A model generated the notes under the pieces. It worked only from the letters and a program-made list of their open reading frames with translations, was not told the origin of the DNA and searched no databases. Shown piece after piece: positions 35,293 through 42,981 of a stretch of DNA of 46,563 bases; within the stretch, counting starts at the first letter, position 1; each line of letters begins with the position of its first letter. The stretch is taken from the NCBI GenBank assembly GCA_021817505.1, contig JAKAUU010000030.1, positions 1-46,563 on the forward strand, given 5' to 3'. This DNA comes from Microcaldota archaeon (GTDB lineage: Archaea; Micrarchaeota; Micrarchaeia; Micrarchaeales; CABMGC01). The translations under genes were made by a program, and so were the position numbers.

Positions 35293-35517
35293 ATGATTAT
35301 TATGAGCAGGATAAAAAGGATGGATGTGTTGCAAAAAAGAAGCTCTTACGGGGTCGACGATGTTATGGATGACCTTGAGGATAGGAACAGTATATTTGAC
35401 GGTTCATTGAAGGACGCGCTAAGAGGGGTGCAGCATTCTGTTGTAAGGGACTCTGAAAGGGGCCGCCTGGGCTCTTTTAGTGTGAGAAGAGGTAAGCCAA
35501 AACCGCAGGTTAGGTAG
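35293..35517 (+). CDS. Small basic protein with LKDALRG motif, partner of zincin paralog 1
   Basis: 74 residues (70 if the ATG at 35305 is used). It contains GSLKDALRGVQHSVVRDS and a basic C-terminal tail. The same core, GLKDALRGLSHSLGRNS, occurs in the 50-codon gene at 37342-37494, which likewise precedes a zincin paralog. There is no signal peptide or membrane segment, and no known family is recognised. The stop lies 11 bases before the next gene, so the two are probably one operon. A TATA-like ACTTTTATAAATTA at about 35210-35223 suggests a leader of roughly 45-60 bases. A role as partner, inhibitor or substrate of the protease-like protein is a guess. Confidence 0.65.
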   Translation: MIIMSRIKRMDVLQKRSSYGVDDVMDDLEDRNSIFDGSLKDALRGVQHSVVRDSERGRLGSFSVRRGKPKPQVR

Positions 35518-35528
35518 CAACTGATTTT

Positions 35529-36392
35529 ATGCCGACTAGAACCAAGACATCTGCAGATAAGGCAGAGCCGCTGGAAAAGAGCAAGATCCTCTCTGTATCT
35601 TGTGAGATATCTGATGCCTATAGTGGAATATCCGGCAGGGAGCATAGCATGCCCAGGATAATAACACTGAGCAATGCTGTGGATCCTAAAAGCGATTATG
35701 GCCAGGTAGAAAGAGCAGAGTGCCTGGACATGCTACGCAGAGGCTATGATGGAGAGTACAAATACTCTGCAACAGAGGGAGGAAGAGTATTCGTAAACGA
35801 TTACGATGATTATTCAAGAGTAAAACAGACGCTCAGCCATGAGTTTGTGCACCATGTGAGAAGGGTCGGAGGCGCATCGAGTGAGTTTGATGCTGTTGAC
35901 TCTATCGGCATAACGAAACTGTCGGTAATAAGATCGCTGGAAGAGGGCTGTGCTGTCTTCATGCAGGGAGCATACTGCATGCAGGGCAGGAAGGATCCCG
36001 AGAGCGTCCTGGATGCGGTTTTCGAAGTATTCGACAGCAAAGCAATAGCGATGCTTCCCCAGACTTATAGGATGGTAAAGGAAGAAGGGATATCGGTAAG
36101 ATTCTCTTCGGAAGTTAGCAACGATGCGCTGGCAAGCATAATAGGCACGCATGGCAACATCTCATTCAATGAGAATAACTCGTTCAAGTCAAACCTCTAC
36201 TCTGCCGGGACCAGCTTTGCGGCAATCGTATATGCTGCGAACGAATTTGATTTTGATCTTACCGGTAAGAAGCTCCTCACCAACACATTCGATGAGTTGA
36301 AGAGGGAGCTTAGGGAGGCTGCCGGAAGAGCAGATGTTGAAGACGCCATAAACAGCATATCAAATAAGCTTAAGGATAAAAGGCAGTCGTGA
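35529..36392 (+). CDS. Zincin-like putative metalloprotease, paralog 1
   Basis: 287 residues. The zinc motif HEFVHH is at residues 104-109 and a conserved LEEGCAVF with Glu138/Glu139 follows about 30 residues later, the spacing of a gluzincin (HExxH plus distal Glu). The C-terminal FAAIVYAANEFDFDLTGKKLL block is shared with paralogs at 37563 and 39719. There is no signal peptide, so an intracellular protease or peptidase-like role is likely. The N-terminal 25 residues are polar and charged. It follows the small LKDALRG protein by 11 bases. The substrate is unknown, and activity itself is inferred from the motif. Confidence 0.78.
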   Translation: MPTRTKTSADKAEPLEKSKILSVSCEISDAYSGISGREHSMPRIITLSNAVDPKSDYGQVERAECLDMLRRGYDGEYKYSATEGGRVFVNDYDDYSRVKQTLSHEFVHHVRRVGGASSEFDAVDSIGITKLSVIRSLEEGCAVFMQGAYCMQGRKDPESVLDAVFEVFDSKAIAMLPQTYRMVKEEGISVRFSSEVSNDALASIIGTHGNISFNENNSFKSNLYSAGTSFAAIVYAANEFDFDLTGKKLLTNTFDELKRELREAAGRADVEDAINSISNKLKDKRQS

Positions 36393-36403
36393 TCCTGCAG
36401 ATT

Positions 36404-37219
36404 TCAGGCGCTCTTGTAGGAGCCCAGAATCTTCAGAAATATTGTTTCATTGCGCAGGCTTGACGTCGCTTTCCTTATCATTGCATCCTCTGCGCTTCCT
36501 TCACAGTCGAGATAGAAATTATACTGCCAGGGTTTCCCAGATATCGGCCGTGATTCTATGTGGATTATGTTCACCCCGTTATCTGCAAAACATTTAAGCA
36601 CATTGAAGAGTGAACCAGGCCGGTTCTTCAGGCCGAAAGCTATTGAGGTTTTGTCGCATTTGCCGATGCTGCCCTCTTTGCTTATTATCATAAACCTTGT
36701 GAAATTGCTCTTGTTAGACTGTATTGCTTTTGCAAGCACCTTCATTTTGTATAGCCTCGCTGCGCTCCGGCTGGCTATCGCGGCAGAATCATGAAGAGCA
36801 CTATCCCTTATCATTTTTACGCTTCCGGCGGTGTCATAATAAGGTATCGCATTGAACCTGTGCTTCTCCAGGTAACTGCGGCACTGTCCCAGAGCCTGCG
36901 GGTGAGAGTATACATTTTTTATATCGCGTATTTGTGTCCCTGGCTTTGCGATAAGGCAGTGCTCTATCCGCACTATCTCCTCTCCAAATATCTTAAGGTC
37001 GGATTCGAGAAGAAGGTCGTATGTCTGTGTAACTGGCCCTTCTGTAGAATTTTCTATCGGCACTACCCCGTAATCAGCATCCATCCTTACTGCCTCGAAG
37101 ACTTCCGGAAGAAACCTGAATCCAGTCAGCTTTCCTACCTTTCCGAAGTGCTGCATTGCAGCCTGCTCGCTGTATGACCCTCTCTCACCGTAATAGGCTA
37201 TCCTTTTGCGGTTCCCCAT
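36404..37219 (-). CDS. pheA: Prephenate dehydratase with ACT regulatory domain
   Basis: About 271 residues. The enzyme makes phenylpyruvate from prephenate in Phe synthesis. The catalytic domain shows YYGERGSYSEQAAMQHF, DYGVVPIENSTEGPV, YSHPQALGQC, DSAAIASRSAARLY and the NFTRF signature with its catalytic Thr. The C-terminal ACT domain (FGLKNRPGSLFNVLKCFADN then HIESRPISG) binds Phe for feedback control. It is monofunctional, without a chorismate mutase domain. The ATG at 37219 has GGT a few bases ahead; a TTG at 37228 is possible. It sits between two protease-like paralogs on the opposite strand and looks unrelated to them. Confidence 0.95.
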   Translation of the reverse strand: MGNRKRIAYYGERGSYSEQAAMQHFGKVGKLTGFRFLPEVFEAVRMDADYGVVPIENSTEGPVTQTYDLLLESDLKIFGEEIVRIEHCLIAKPGTQIRDIKNVYSHPQALGQCRSYLEKHRFNAIPYYDTAGSVKMIRDSALHDSAAIASRSAARLYKMKVLAKAIQSNKSNFTRFMIISKEGSIGKCDKTSIAFGLKNRPGSLFNVLKCFADNGVNIIHIESRPISGKPWQYNFYLDCEGSAEDAMIRKATSSLRNETIFLKILGSYKSA

Positions 37220-37341
37220 CAATACCAACAGTAAGTAGAGTTAAAGGTTAAACTATAAAAACCACATCGCCTTGTTGTTGTATATATGATAAGATTTCAA
37301 GTCTGTCATGCCTGTCGGAAGGTTTTCACGTCGCAAGCGGC

Positions 37342-37494
37342 ATGCTGGATGATCCCGGGCTGAAGGACGCCTTAAGGGGACTCAGCCACTCCTTAGGTAG
37401 GAATTCCTCAAAGAACAGCAGACAGACCTGGACAAAGAAGAGAAACACGGCAAAGTCGAACACTATGGTCAGGAAGGCACGCAATGTTTTCTAA
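37342..37494 (+). CDS. 50-residue basic protein with LKDALRG motif, partner of zincin paralog 2
   Basis: This gene is only 50 codons long. Its core GLKDALRGLSHSLGRNS matches GSLKDALRGVQHSVVRDS in the protein at 35293, and both end in a basic tail. It precedes zincin paralog 2 by 68 bases, the same order as its relative. No clear ribosome-binding site sits before the ATG at 37342, and the frame is open upstream without a start. It could therefore be a shorter form or a remnant whose N-terminus was lost by frameshift: an ATG at 37286 in another frame opens a short peptide that stops. Conservation of the motif argues that the protein part is real. Confidence 0.55.
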   Translation: MLDDPGLKDALRGLSHSLGRNSSKNSRQTWTKKRNTAKSNTMVRKARNVF

Positions 37495-37562
37495 TTGCAT
37501 TTTGGACATACGGCGGAAGCCCATCCATAGTATTATTAAGGATAAAATATAAATCATATACT

Positions 37563-38432
37563 ATGTTAAAATATATTGGAGAGACTGGCAGTCATGCTCG
37601 GCAGGCCTGCAAAGAAGACCTTCAACTCATCTCTGCGAAAGCGCTTGACTACTGCAACAGTACAAGCGGATTGCGCATAGGCACTCTTCCCGAGATAAGG
37701 TTTACCACAGACTTGGAAGGGGAGGTGCCGCGTCCCGGCTGGCTGCCCGGATGGTGCATTTCTGACAGGGAGAGGTTTAACTACAGCGCAGTATACCTTA
37801 CATATGCGAAGAAGATATTGATAAATGACCGCAATATTGGCAAGAACTGGGCGGAGAATGATATAGAAAGGCGCGTCTGCCATGAGCTGGTGCACTACAT
37901 CAGGGATATCAACGGCCTTTCTGGCAGGGTTGACATAGTTCCAAAGAACCCTGCGGAGCACAGGCTGATCCGTGTTTTTGAGTCGTTGGAGGAGAGCGGA
38001 CCGTTGTTCACCGAGGGAGTGTTCATGATGGATGGCAATACGCCAATTGGAGACGTAATAAGATCCCTTTATAATTATAAGAAAGATGCGAAGATGCCTC
38101 TTGAGACCTTGCGGGAGACGTATGAGATTGTCAGTACCGCCGATATGCTGTCCACTGGAAACAGGTTTGAGGACAACCTCTTTAACGTGATAGGCTTTTA
38201 CGGGATGGACAGAAGACTTAATGCGAACGACTGTTACCACTTTGCAGGGCTTAACTTCGCAGTGCTCATATATGCCTCTAACAACTTTGACCTGCAAAAG
38301 ACGGCAAAGAAGCTCATTACATATAGCTATGGCAGACTTGTACAGGAGCTGAAGGAGGCAGTGAGGCCTGACGTAAAGGCAGCGGCAGCAGAGATCTCAA
38401 GGATCGGATTGCAAGATAAAAGGTCCTCTTAG
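37563..38432 (+). CDS. Zincin-like putative metalloprotease, paralog 2
   Basis: 289 residues, about the same length as paralog 1. HELVHY is at residues 107-112 and LEES (not LEEGC) follows, with Glu143 in place of the distal Glu. The shared C-terminal block is FAVLIYASNNFDLQKTAKKLI. The start ATGTTAAAATATATTGG at 37563 follows A/T-rich TATA-like sequence with no ribosome-binding site, fitting a leaderless mRNA. The change from Gly-Cys-Ala to Ser-Gly-Pro after the LEE is the main difference from the other two. Upstream is the 50-residue LKDALRG protein. Intracellular; activity unproven. Confidence 0.76.
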   Translation: MLKYIGETGSHARQACKEDLQLISAKALDYCNSTSGLRIGTLPEIRFTTDLEGEVPRPGWLPGWCISDRERFNYSAVYLTYAKKILINDRNIGKNWAENDIERRVCHELVHYIRDINGLSGRVDIVPKNPAEHRLIRVFESLEESGPLFTEGVFMMDGNTPIGDVIRSLYNYKKDAKMPLETLRETYEIVSTADMLSTGNRFEDNLFNVIGFYGMDRRLNANDCYHFAGLNFAVLIYASNNFDLQKTAKKLITYSYGRLVQELKEAVRPDVKAAAAEISRIGLQDKRSS

Positions 38433-38478
38433 AATAATTTTAATTTTTTACCGGACGAGATTAATTTATAGTGATATA

Positions 38479-39015
38479 ATGGAAACAAAACAAAAGAGCA
38501 TGGAAACTAGGACCGGAGCGGTTCACAGAGAGTGGAGTGACAGGATGGATACGTTTAAGAATGCTGCAAGAGGGGCAGTAGTTGGCGCGGTAATCGCAGT
38601 CTCTGCGGCAGGATGTGCAACATACCAGCAGAACGGACAGCTGCTCGGCGGAGCACTTGGCGGAGTCATTGGAAGCCAGATAGGCCAGGGTGAAGGAAGG
38701 GCTGTAGCTACGATCGTAGGGACGCTAGCCGGTGCTTACATAGGAGGATCAATAGGCAGGAGCATGGACAGGCAGGACCAGATAAACGCGTACAATGCAA
38801 TAACGAGCAATCCTATAGGAAGGCCATCGTACTGGGCAAACCAGTATGGAAACAGGTACCAGGTTACGCCGACACAGCAGTATGTTCCACAGTATGGCCA
38901 GAACGCAGGACAGGTCTGCAGAAGCTATGTCACTACGGGCTTCATAGGGGGACAGGCACAGACGATTAAAGGAGTGGCATGCCAGCAGCCTGACGGAAGC
39001 TGGAAGATGGAGTGA
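38479..39015 (+). CDS. Predicted lipoprotein resembling bacterial 17-kDa surface antigen (glycine-zipper)
   Basis: 178 residues. After a polar N-terminal stretch of about 31 residues comes a hydrophobic Ala/Val segment ending in a lipobox-like AAGC at the cysteine of GCATYQQ. Next is a Gly-zipper segment (LLGGALGGVIGSQIGQGEGR, then AGAYIGGSIGRSMDRQDQ). The C-terminal block VCRSYVTTGFIGGQAQTIKG then ACQQPDGSWK matches the typical end of Rickettsia 17-kDa-antigen-like proteins. That family is bacterial, so transfer into this genome is suggested. The long pre-lipobox region is unusual. ATG 38479 is chosen from TATA spacing; 38545 is possible. It follows zincin paralog 2 closely. Confidence 0.75.
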   Translation: METKQKSMETRTGAVHREWSDRMDTFKNAARGAVVGAVIAVSAAGCATYQQNGQLLGGALGGVIGSQIGQGEGRAVATIVGTLAGAYIGGSIGRSMDRQDQINAYNAITSNPIGRPSYWANQYGNRYQVTPTQQYVPQYGQNAGQVCRSYVTTGFIGGQAQTIKGVACQQPDGSWKME

Positions 39016-39206
39016 TTTTCTCGGAGGGGGCTTTTGCCTCCTCCCTACAGCATATCTTCCCGGGAATATGCGATGGCATTTGCTGACACATAACGTATCG
39101 TATAAAGATGCGTATAAACGAGAAGTGCTTTCTTATCCTATTAGCCATATGTCGTATAAGGGAGAAATGTGTATTAAAGACGGATGCGTATTCTATTTGT
39201 GGTATT

Positions 39207-39677
39207 ATGGCAATGAAGACTTTTGTAACCAATGGTATTGCAACGCGCAATCAGCAGAAGACAGACACATCGTCAGGCACGCTGAAAGAGGCTATGAGGA
39301 AGACCGTGGTTGTCGGAGCGGCATTGGCAGCCACCGCAGGGCTGGCCGGCTGTGTGCCATTCCCTGGACAGATAGGCATGGTTGGCGGATATGTCGGGAG
39401 CGAGGTAACGTATGGTGAAGGAAACCCGTATTATATGTACCAGGAAGAGACACCTTACTATAACTATAATTATGGTGGAATACTGCCGTATTACAATTAC
39501 ATGAATACACCGGACTACGAGTACAGCGTGCCTGGCTACACTTATGGAGGAGGAATACTTAACTACAGCTACATAGGAAGGCCTGACTACGATTATGGCA
39601 GAGGTTACGGCGATATGCAGGGCCAGGAATTCGGAGACAGGGATGGCGGCGACATGTGGCACGAACGCCGAAGATAA
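39207..39677 (+). CDS. Predicted Tyr-rich lipoprotein
   Basis: About 156 residues. A polar N-terminal region of about 40 residues, as in the gene before it, precedes a hydrophobic segment (VVVGAALAATAGLAGC) ending in a lipobox with LAGC. The mature part is Tyr/Gly/Asn-rich with loose repeats (YYNYNYGGILPYYNY, YEYSVPGYTYGGGILNYSYI), likely an extended surface polypeptide. The start is ATG 39207, preceded by GGT; an ATG at 39108 lies far upstream. Together with the glycine-zipper gene it suggests a pair of surface lipoproteins bracketed by protease paralogs. Function unknown. Confidence 0.68.
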   Translation: MAMKTFVTNGIATRNQQKTDTSSGTLKEAMRKTVVVGAALAATAGLAGCVPFPGQIGMVGGYVGSEVTYGEGNPYYMYQEETPYYNYNYGGILPYYNYMNTPDYEYSVPGYTYGGGILNYSYIGRPDYDYGRGYGDMQGQEFGDRDGGDMWHERRR

Positions 39678-39718
39678 GTACTGCGGGAAAGCTGCATAGT
39701 GCGGAAAAAGATATTTGG

Positions 39719-40594
39719 ATGATAATTATGCAAAAGTTAGCTGATGCAGTACAGGCAAGACCGATAAATCCAAAGGAACTGCTGAGAACCGCTGCGGAAG
39801 ATGCTCTTGCTTACTACAATAAAGCCGCAGGAACACAGCATACTCCTCCAAAGATAATCCTGTTCAGCAACTTCAAGGAGTCTTCGGAGATGGACAAGTC
39901 CGTACTGAACAGCATGGACAAGATAGGGGCTGGAGGCACATATATCTTCAACAAGGTGTATCTCGATGACCGTGAGCTGTGGGCTGAACGGCCCACGCAG
40001 GATGGCATTGAGGTAACAAAAAGGAGCCTCAGCCATGAGATTGCCCATTACATAAGGGACAAAACAGGGGCCAGGAACCATCTCCTTGCTATGATCTTCC
40101 GCAAAAGCATGGGAACGGCAATCCGAACGCTTGAGGAAGGATGCGCAGTCTTTGTTGATGGGATATACCACTCCGGGGAGGGAGCCGGCCTGCCTAACAT
40201 AGTCAAGACAGTATATGACGATCCTGGCATACAGGCTCTCGCCGTACTCCCTGACCTCTATGATATAGTAAGCAATACGAATAGAAAATCTGTCTGCAGA
40301 TCAGGTTCCCCAGGCTTTGGTTATAAGGCAATCTCAAGGATAATCAATGACCATCAGATGATTTCTAGTATTATGAATGGCCATCAGGCACATCCGGACA
40401 GGGACCGCTGGTTTTATACCACAGGGACAAATCTTGCCATGATAGTGTATGCTGCAGATGACTTTAACACAGAGAAGACTGTAAAGAAACTGCTTACCCT
40501 TAATTATGATGGTTTTCTTGAAGAGCTCAAGCAAGCCATAAGGCCGGGCACAAAGGAAGCAATACGTCACATATGCAACAGTGCCAATGCGTAG
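39719..40594 (+). CDS. Zincin-like putative metalloprotease, paralog 3
   Basis: About 291 residues, the third member of the family. HEIAHY is at about residues 106-111 and LEEGCAVFVDGIY has its Glu at about residue 139, matching paralog 1. The shared C-terminal block is LAMIVYAADDFNTEKTVKKLL. ATGs at 39719 and 39728 are both in frame after GATGATAATT; the open frame to 39656 overlaps the lipoprotein gene and is less likely. Unlike the other two it has no LKDALRG-type small gene before it, but the lipoprotein gene. A 616-base spacer without a clear gene follows. Confidence 0.78.
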   Translation: MIIMQKLADAVQARPINPKELLRTAAEDALAYYNKAAGTQHTPPKIILFSNFKESSEMDKSVLNSMDKIGAGGTYIFNKVYLDDRELWAERPTQDGIEVTKRSLSHEIAHYIRDKTGARNHLLAMIFRKSMGTAIRTLEEGCAVFVDGIYHSGEGAGLPNIVKTVYDDPGIQALAVLPDLYDIVSNTNRKSVCRSGSPGFGYKAISRIINDHQMISSIMNGHQAHPDRDRWFYTTGTNLAMIVYAADDFNTEKTVKKLLTLNYDGFLEELKQAIRPGTKEAIRHICNSANA

Positions 40595-41210
40595 AGCAGG
40601 ACTAGACAGACCTGATAAGGTTCTGGAGACTCTTTGTAGGATAGACCGTTTGAAGGGAACACAGCGCACTTGAATATACCAGGACTCTATTATATGTTCT
40701 AATATTATCTTAGTATTTCCTATATATTATTAGTAATATCTAAATGCGGCGTTATTTGCGTTTATAGCGCATGTCGGCACCTGCACATGTTTATCTAAAA
40801 CGCAGATTATCGTTTCTTAAAACGCAATTCTGCGCAGAATTTGTCGTCGGAGATTCGGACAGCGTTCTTCCTTGTGGAATTCCTGCTTTTGGAAGCCGCT
40901 TTCTGGAAATTCCATATAATTGATAAATTTACTATACATTCCATAGAATTGGCAGAAAAATCCCTGCATGAGGAAAAGCATTATTTTTGGACTGGTTTTT
41001 GGAATAATATAGATGGCTTCACTAAAAGCCCTTAATTTCCATAAATCTGGAACATAGCACTTTAAGGAATTACTATTTTGTATCAGAATTTTGGAAACAG
41101 CGCATATCCACTTATAATATATAGAATATTCAGTATTATGAAAAGAAAGGAATGCTTTTTCGATTGGCTGACCAACAAACTAATATTTATTTAGAATGGC
41201 TAAGAGATTA
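40595..41210. other. 616-base spacer, no convincing gene
   Basis: No reading frame here looks real. The longest plus frame (about 64 codons from TTG 40841) has no ribosome-binding site and no recognisable motif. The stretch is A/T-rich with several TTAG/CTAA motifs, a 16-base perfect palindrome AATTCTGCGCAGAATT at 40826-40841, and several GGAATT/AATTCC repeats. The promoter-like TTTAG-N5-CTAAG repeat at 41190-41204 points leftwards into it, so a decayed gene or an RNA may lie here. Confidence 0.5.
41190..41204 (-). promoter_or_regulatory. TTTAG-N5-CTAAG inverted repeat, copy 1
   Basis: TTTAG, AATGG, CTAAG: same core and same flanking CTAATATTTA as copies 2 and 3. It has no protein-coding gene on its downstream (minus) side; it faces the 616-base spacer. 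Confidence 0.5.
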
Positions 41211-41786
41211 TTAGTATTGCTTAGAATACCTGTATGCATTTATCAGGATCGTTTTATTGTCATCCTTAGTATATGCAAAATAGTGCTTTTTTGATTCAGA
41301 ATGCAGATTAAGTCTTTCTATTGATTTTGTCTTGAAGTTTACCCGGATAAGCTGCGTCATGTCATCAAAATCATCTGCAGAGACTCTTAGATACGCATCA
41401 GCATCTCCTTCTTCGTAAGGAAGATGGCAACCGAACATCAGATAATTATTACCTGGGATGTGCCATGCGCGCCTTTCTGAAGGAAGCGAGTCGAAATTGT
41501 CTTCAGCACGTTTGAATGAGCCGTCATCCAGTATTTCATGCCTGCCAGAGCTTGGCAGACCCTTATGCGAGGTCATGATTCCGCCTGCATCATACAGCTC
41601 CTCTGCAAATCCAGGAGTAGAAAAATCTTTTATGAGATAATTGCCATACGTATACATCTGTATTATCTCATTCGGAGTGGCTTCCCTGTAGCCCCTGCGC
41701 ATGACCTTATGGAGTTCGGACGGAATTATCTTCCTGTCTGATATGAAAACAGGCTTTATCTCTTTTTTATACTCTTGCACCATCAT
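41211..41786 (-). CDS. Family A paralog, hypothetical protein 3
   Basis: 191 residues. The N-terminus KPVFISDRKIIPSELHKVMRRGYREATPNEIIQMY aligns in order with the family at 3252-3770 (VFISDSD, then P-x-x-YR, then I-x-x-x-Y). It also has a Gly-Gly-Ile/His region, HEILDDGSFKRAEDNFD and LPSERRAWHIPG, resembling HNDGSLTKV then LPYPERAV in protein 1. It is probably cytoplasmic. The promoter TTTAG-N5-CTAAG copy 2 overlaps its TATA-like sequence about 25 bases upstream, so the mRNA is likely leaderless. Function unknown. Confidence 0.72.
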   Translation of the reverse strand: MMVQEYKKEIKPVFISDRKIIPSELHKVMRRGYREATPNEIIQMYTYGNYLIKDFSTPGFAEELYDAGGIMTSHKGLPSSGRHEILDDGSFKRAEDNFDSLPSERRAWHIPGNNYLMFGCHLPYEEGDADAYLRVSADDFDDMTQLIRVNFKTKSIERLNLHSESKKHYFAYTKDDNKTILINAYRYSKQY

Positions 41787-41809
41787 TTTTCATCATCTTC
41801 TAATATTTA

Positions 41810-41824
41810 TTTAGAATTACTAAG
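41810..41824 (-). promoter_or_regulatory. TTTAG-N5-CTAAG inverted repeat, copy 2
   Basis: TTTAG, AATTA, CTAAG, with flanking CTAATATTTA toward the gene. It overlaps the TATA-like CTAAATAAATATTAG (minus strand) and lies about 25-40 bases before the ATG of the 191-residue gene. Confidence 0.6.
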
Positions 41825-41848
41825 ATAGTATTTCCTTAGTCAGCTTAT

Positions 41849-42502
41849 CTAAAAAATTGTCCTTAATGCCTTTTTGAGAGTATCTCTCATAGAATCAAGC
41901 CTTGAGACATTTATATGGCCGGTCGCATTTTCCAGATCGGATTTCTTTGCAAGCGCTATCTTCGCATCATCGGATCTGAAAGGATTCGTGAATAGTACAA
42001 GACCCCTTGAATCCGAGTTCATGTAGTCTGTGTTTACATAAAGCTCACCTACCCCGCTGCACAGATGGAATGAGCGCTCTTCAGGGGCAAGCTTGTTGTA
42101 GAACGTCTTCCTGTCTACGGGCTTGAAGACCCTGCCAGTACGGGCCGATCCGTTTTCCAGAGTCTCGCCCGTTATCTGGAAATAACCCTGGCTTTTGAAA
42201 CTTCTACCCCGTATGTGTGCATCTCCGCTCCTGAAGAGATCGGTCCTGAATTCATGATTGTACAGAAAAGAGATAGCTGCATGAACCAACGTTACGTGTG
42301 TGAATTCATCAGGTATGTGCAGTCTTTTTATATCGGACATGGATGATATCATTTCTGAATACGCATCTGCGTTCTCTCTACGCTGTACCCCGCTAAGCTC
42401 TTTTGGAAAGTCCATCAGGTGAATATCCACTTGTGAGATTGCAGGCATTGCAGTACTCTTTATTTGGGCAGTTTGGTTTCGCATATCAATCACATCAAAC
42501 AT
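41849..42502 (-). CDS. Hypothetical protein related to family A
   Basis: 217 residues. Its central part, RLHIPDEFTHVTLVHAAISFLYNHEFR, then GYFQITGE and LAPEERSFHL, repeats the order of motifs seen in family A proteins (IP-x-x-Y/F, a Y-x-x-x-F helix, a Y/HQI element, P-x-E-R-S/A). The resemblance is weak, and a longer N-terminus has been added. No membrane segment or signal is seen. Its start ATG at 42502 is about 25 bases after TTTAG-N5-CTAAG copy 3, so it is likely leaderless. The function of the group is unknown. Confidence 0.65.
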   Translation of the reverse strand: MFDVIDMRNQTAQIKSTAMPAISQVDIHLMDFPKELSGVQRRENADAYSEMISSMSDIKRLHIPDEFTHVTLVHAAISFLYNHEFRTDLFRSGDAHIRGRSFKSQGYFQITGETLENGSARTGRVFKPVDRKTFYNKLAPEERSFHLCSGVGELYVNTDYMNSDSRGLVLFTNPFRSDDAKIALAKKSDLENATGHINVSRLDSMRDTLKKALRTIF

Positions 42503-42525
42503 TAAATTATTTATACTAATATATA

Positions 42526-42540
42526 TTTAGAAATTCTAAG
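42526..42540 (-). promoter_or_regulatory. TTTAG-N5-CTAAG inverted repeat, copy 3
   Basis: TTTAG, AAATT, CTAAG, with flanking CTAATATATA toward the gene. As in copy 2 it overlaps a TATA-like element, here about 25 bases before the ATG at 42502. Confidence 0.6.
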
Positions 42541-42541
42541 A

Positions 42542-42973
42542 TTATTTCTCTTTGTAGCTGATTTCTGCTTTTGCCTCTGGGCTTTGCATACTCTGAACAG
42601 GTTTTTTACTTAATGGCCTCCTCACGGCAATTAATGGAATTGCCTTCGCATACCATCTGACATGCTCGCCTAGCCTCATGTTGAACAGACCGGCCTGGAC
42701 ACCCGTGCTTTCGGCAGTATCTGAATCCCTGCATACGTTCATCAGCAGGGAGAGCTGCACTCCCTTGAAGCTGTCAGCATCATTCGTGAGAAGGGCGAGC
42801 TGCAGCCCTTTCATCCTTCCCCATACTACGTTCTCAAAAACAGCAGCCTGTACGCCGTCCATATTTCCTATGAATTTATTCGATATCCTTGAGACCTGGG
42901 CTCCTCGCATATCTCCGAAGATAGTGTTCCTGTGCTGCGTTATATAAATGTCAATCGGCCCCTTTATCCTCAT
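42542..42973 (-). CDS. Repeat protein with G-V-Q-x-x-L-x-N units (LA_2272-like)
   Basis: 143 residues. Most of it is built from repeats of about 16-20 residues with G-x-Q-x-(A/S)-x-(L/F)-x-N: MDGVQAAVFENVVWGR, MKGLQLALLTNDADS, FKGVQLSLLMNVCRDS, STGVQAGLFNMRLG. This is the pattern of LA_2272-type surface repeats in Leptospira and other bacteria. No signal peptide is visible, so localisation is uncertain. The ATG at 42973 lies eight bases after the stop of the bactofilin-like gene; it is the third gene of an operon. Confidence 0.68.
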   Translation of the reverse strand: MRIKGPIDIYITQHRNTIFGDMRGAQVSRISNKFIGNMDGVQAAVFENVVWGRMKGLQLALLTNDADSFKGVQLSLLMNVCRDSDTAESTGVQAGLFNMRLGEHVRWYAKAIPLIAVRRPLSKKPVQSMQSPEAKAEISYKEK

Positions 42974-42981
42974 ATCATCCC

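Noticed and set aside
37566-38297. A 243-codon minus-strand frame
   Set aside because: It is antisense to zincin paralog 2; the plus strand shows the conserved HELVH family pattern.
40841-41035. A 64-codon plus-strand frame in the 616-base spacer
   Set aside because: TTG start without ribosome-binding site, no similarity to neighbours and biased A/T-rich composition.
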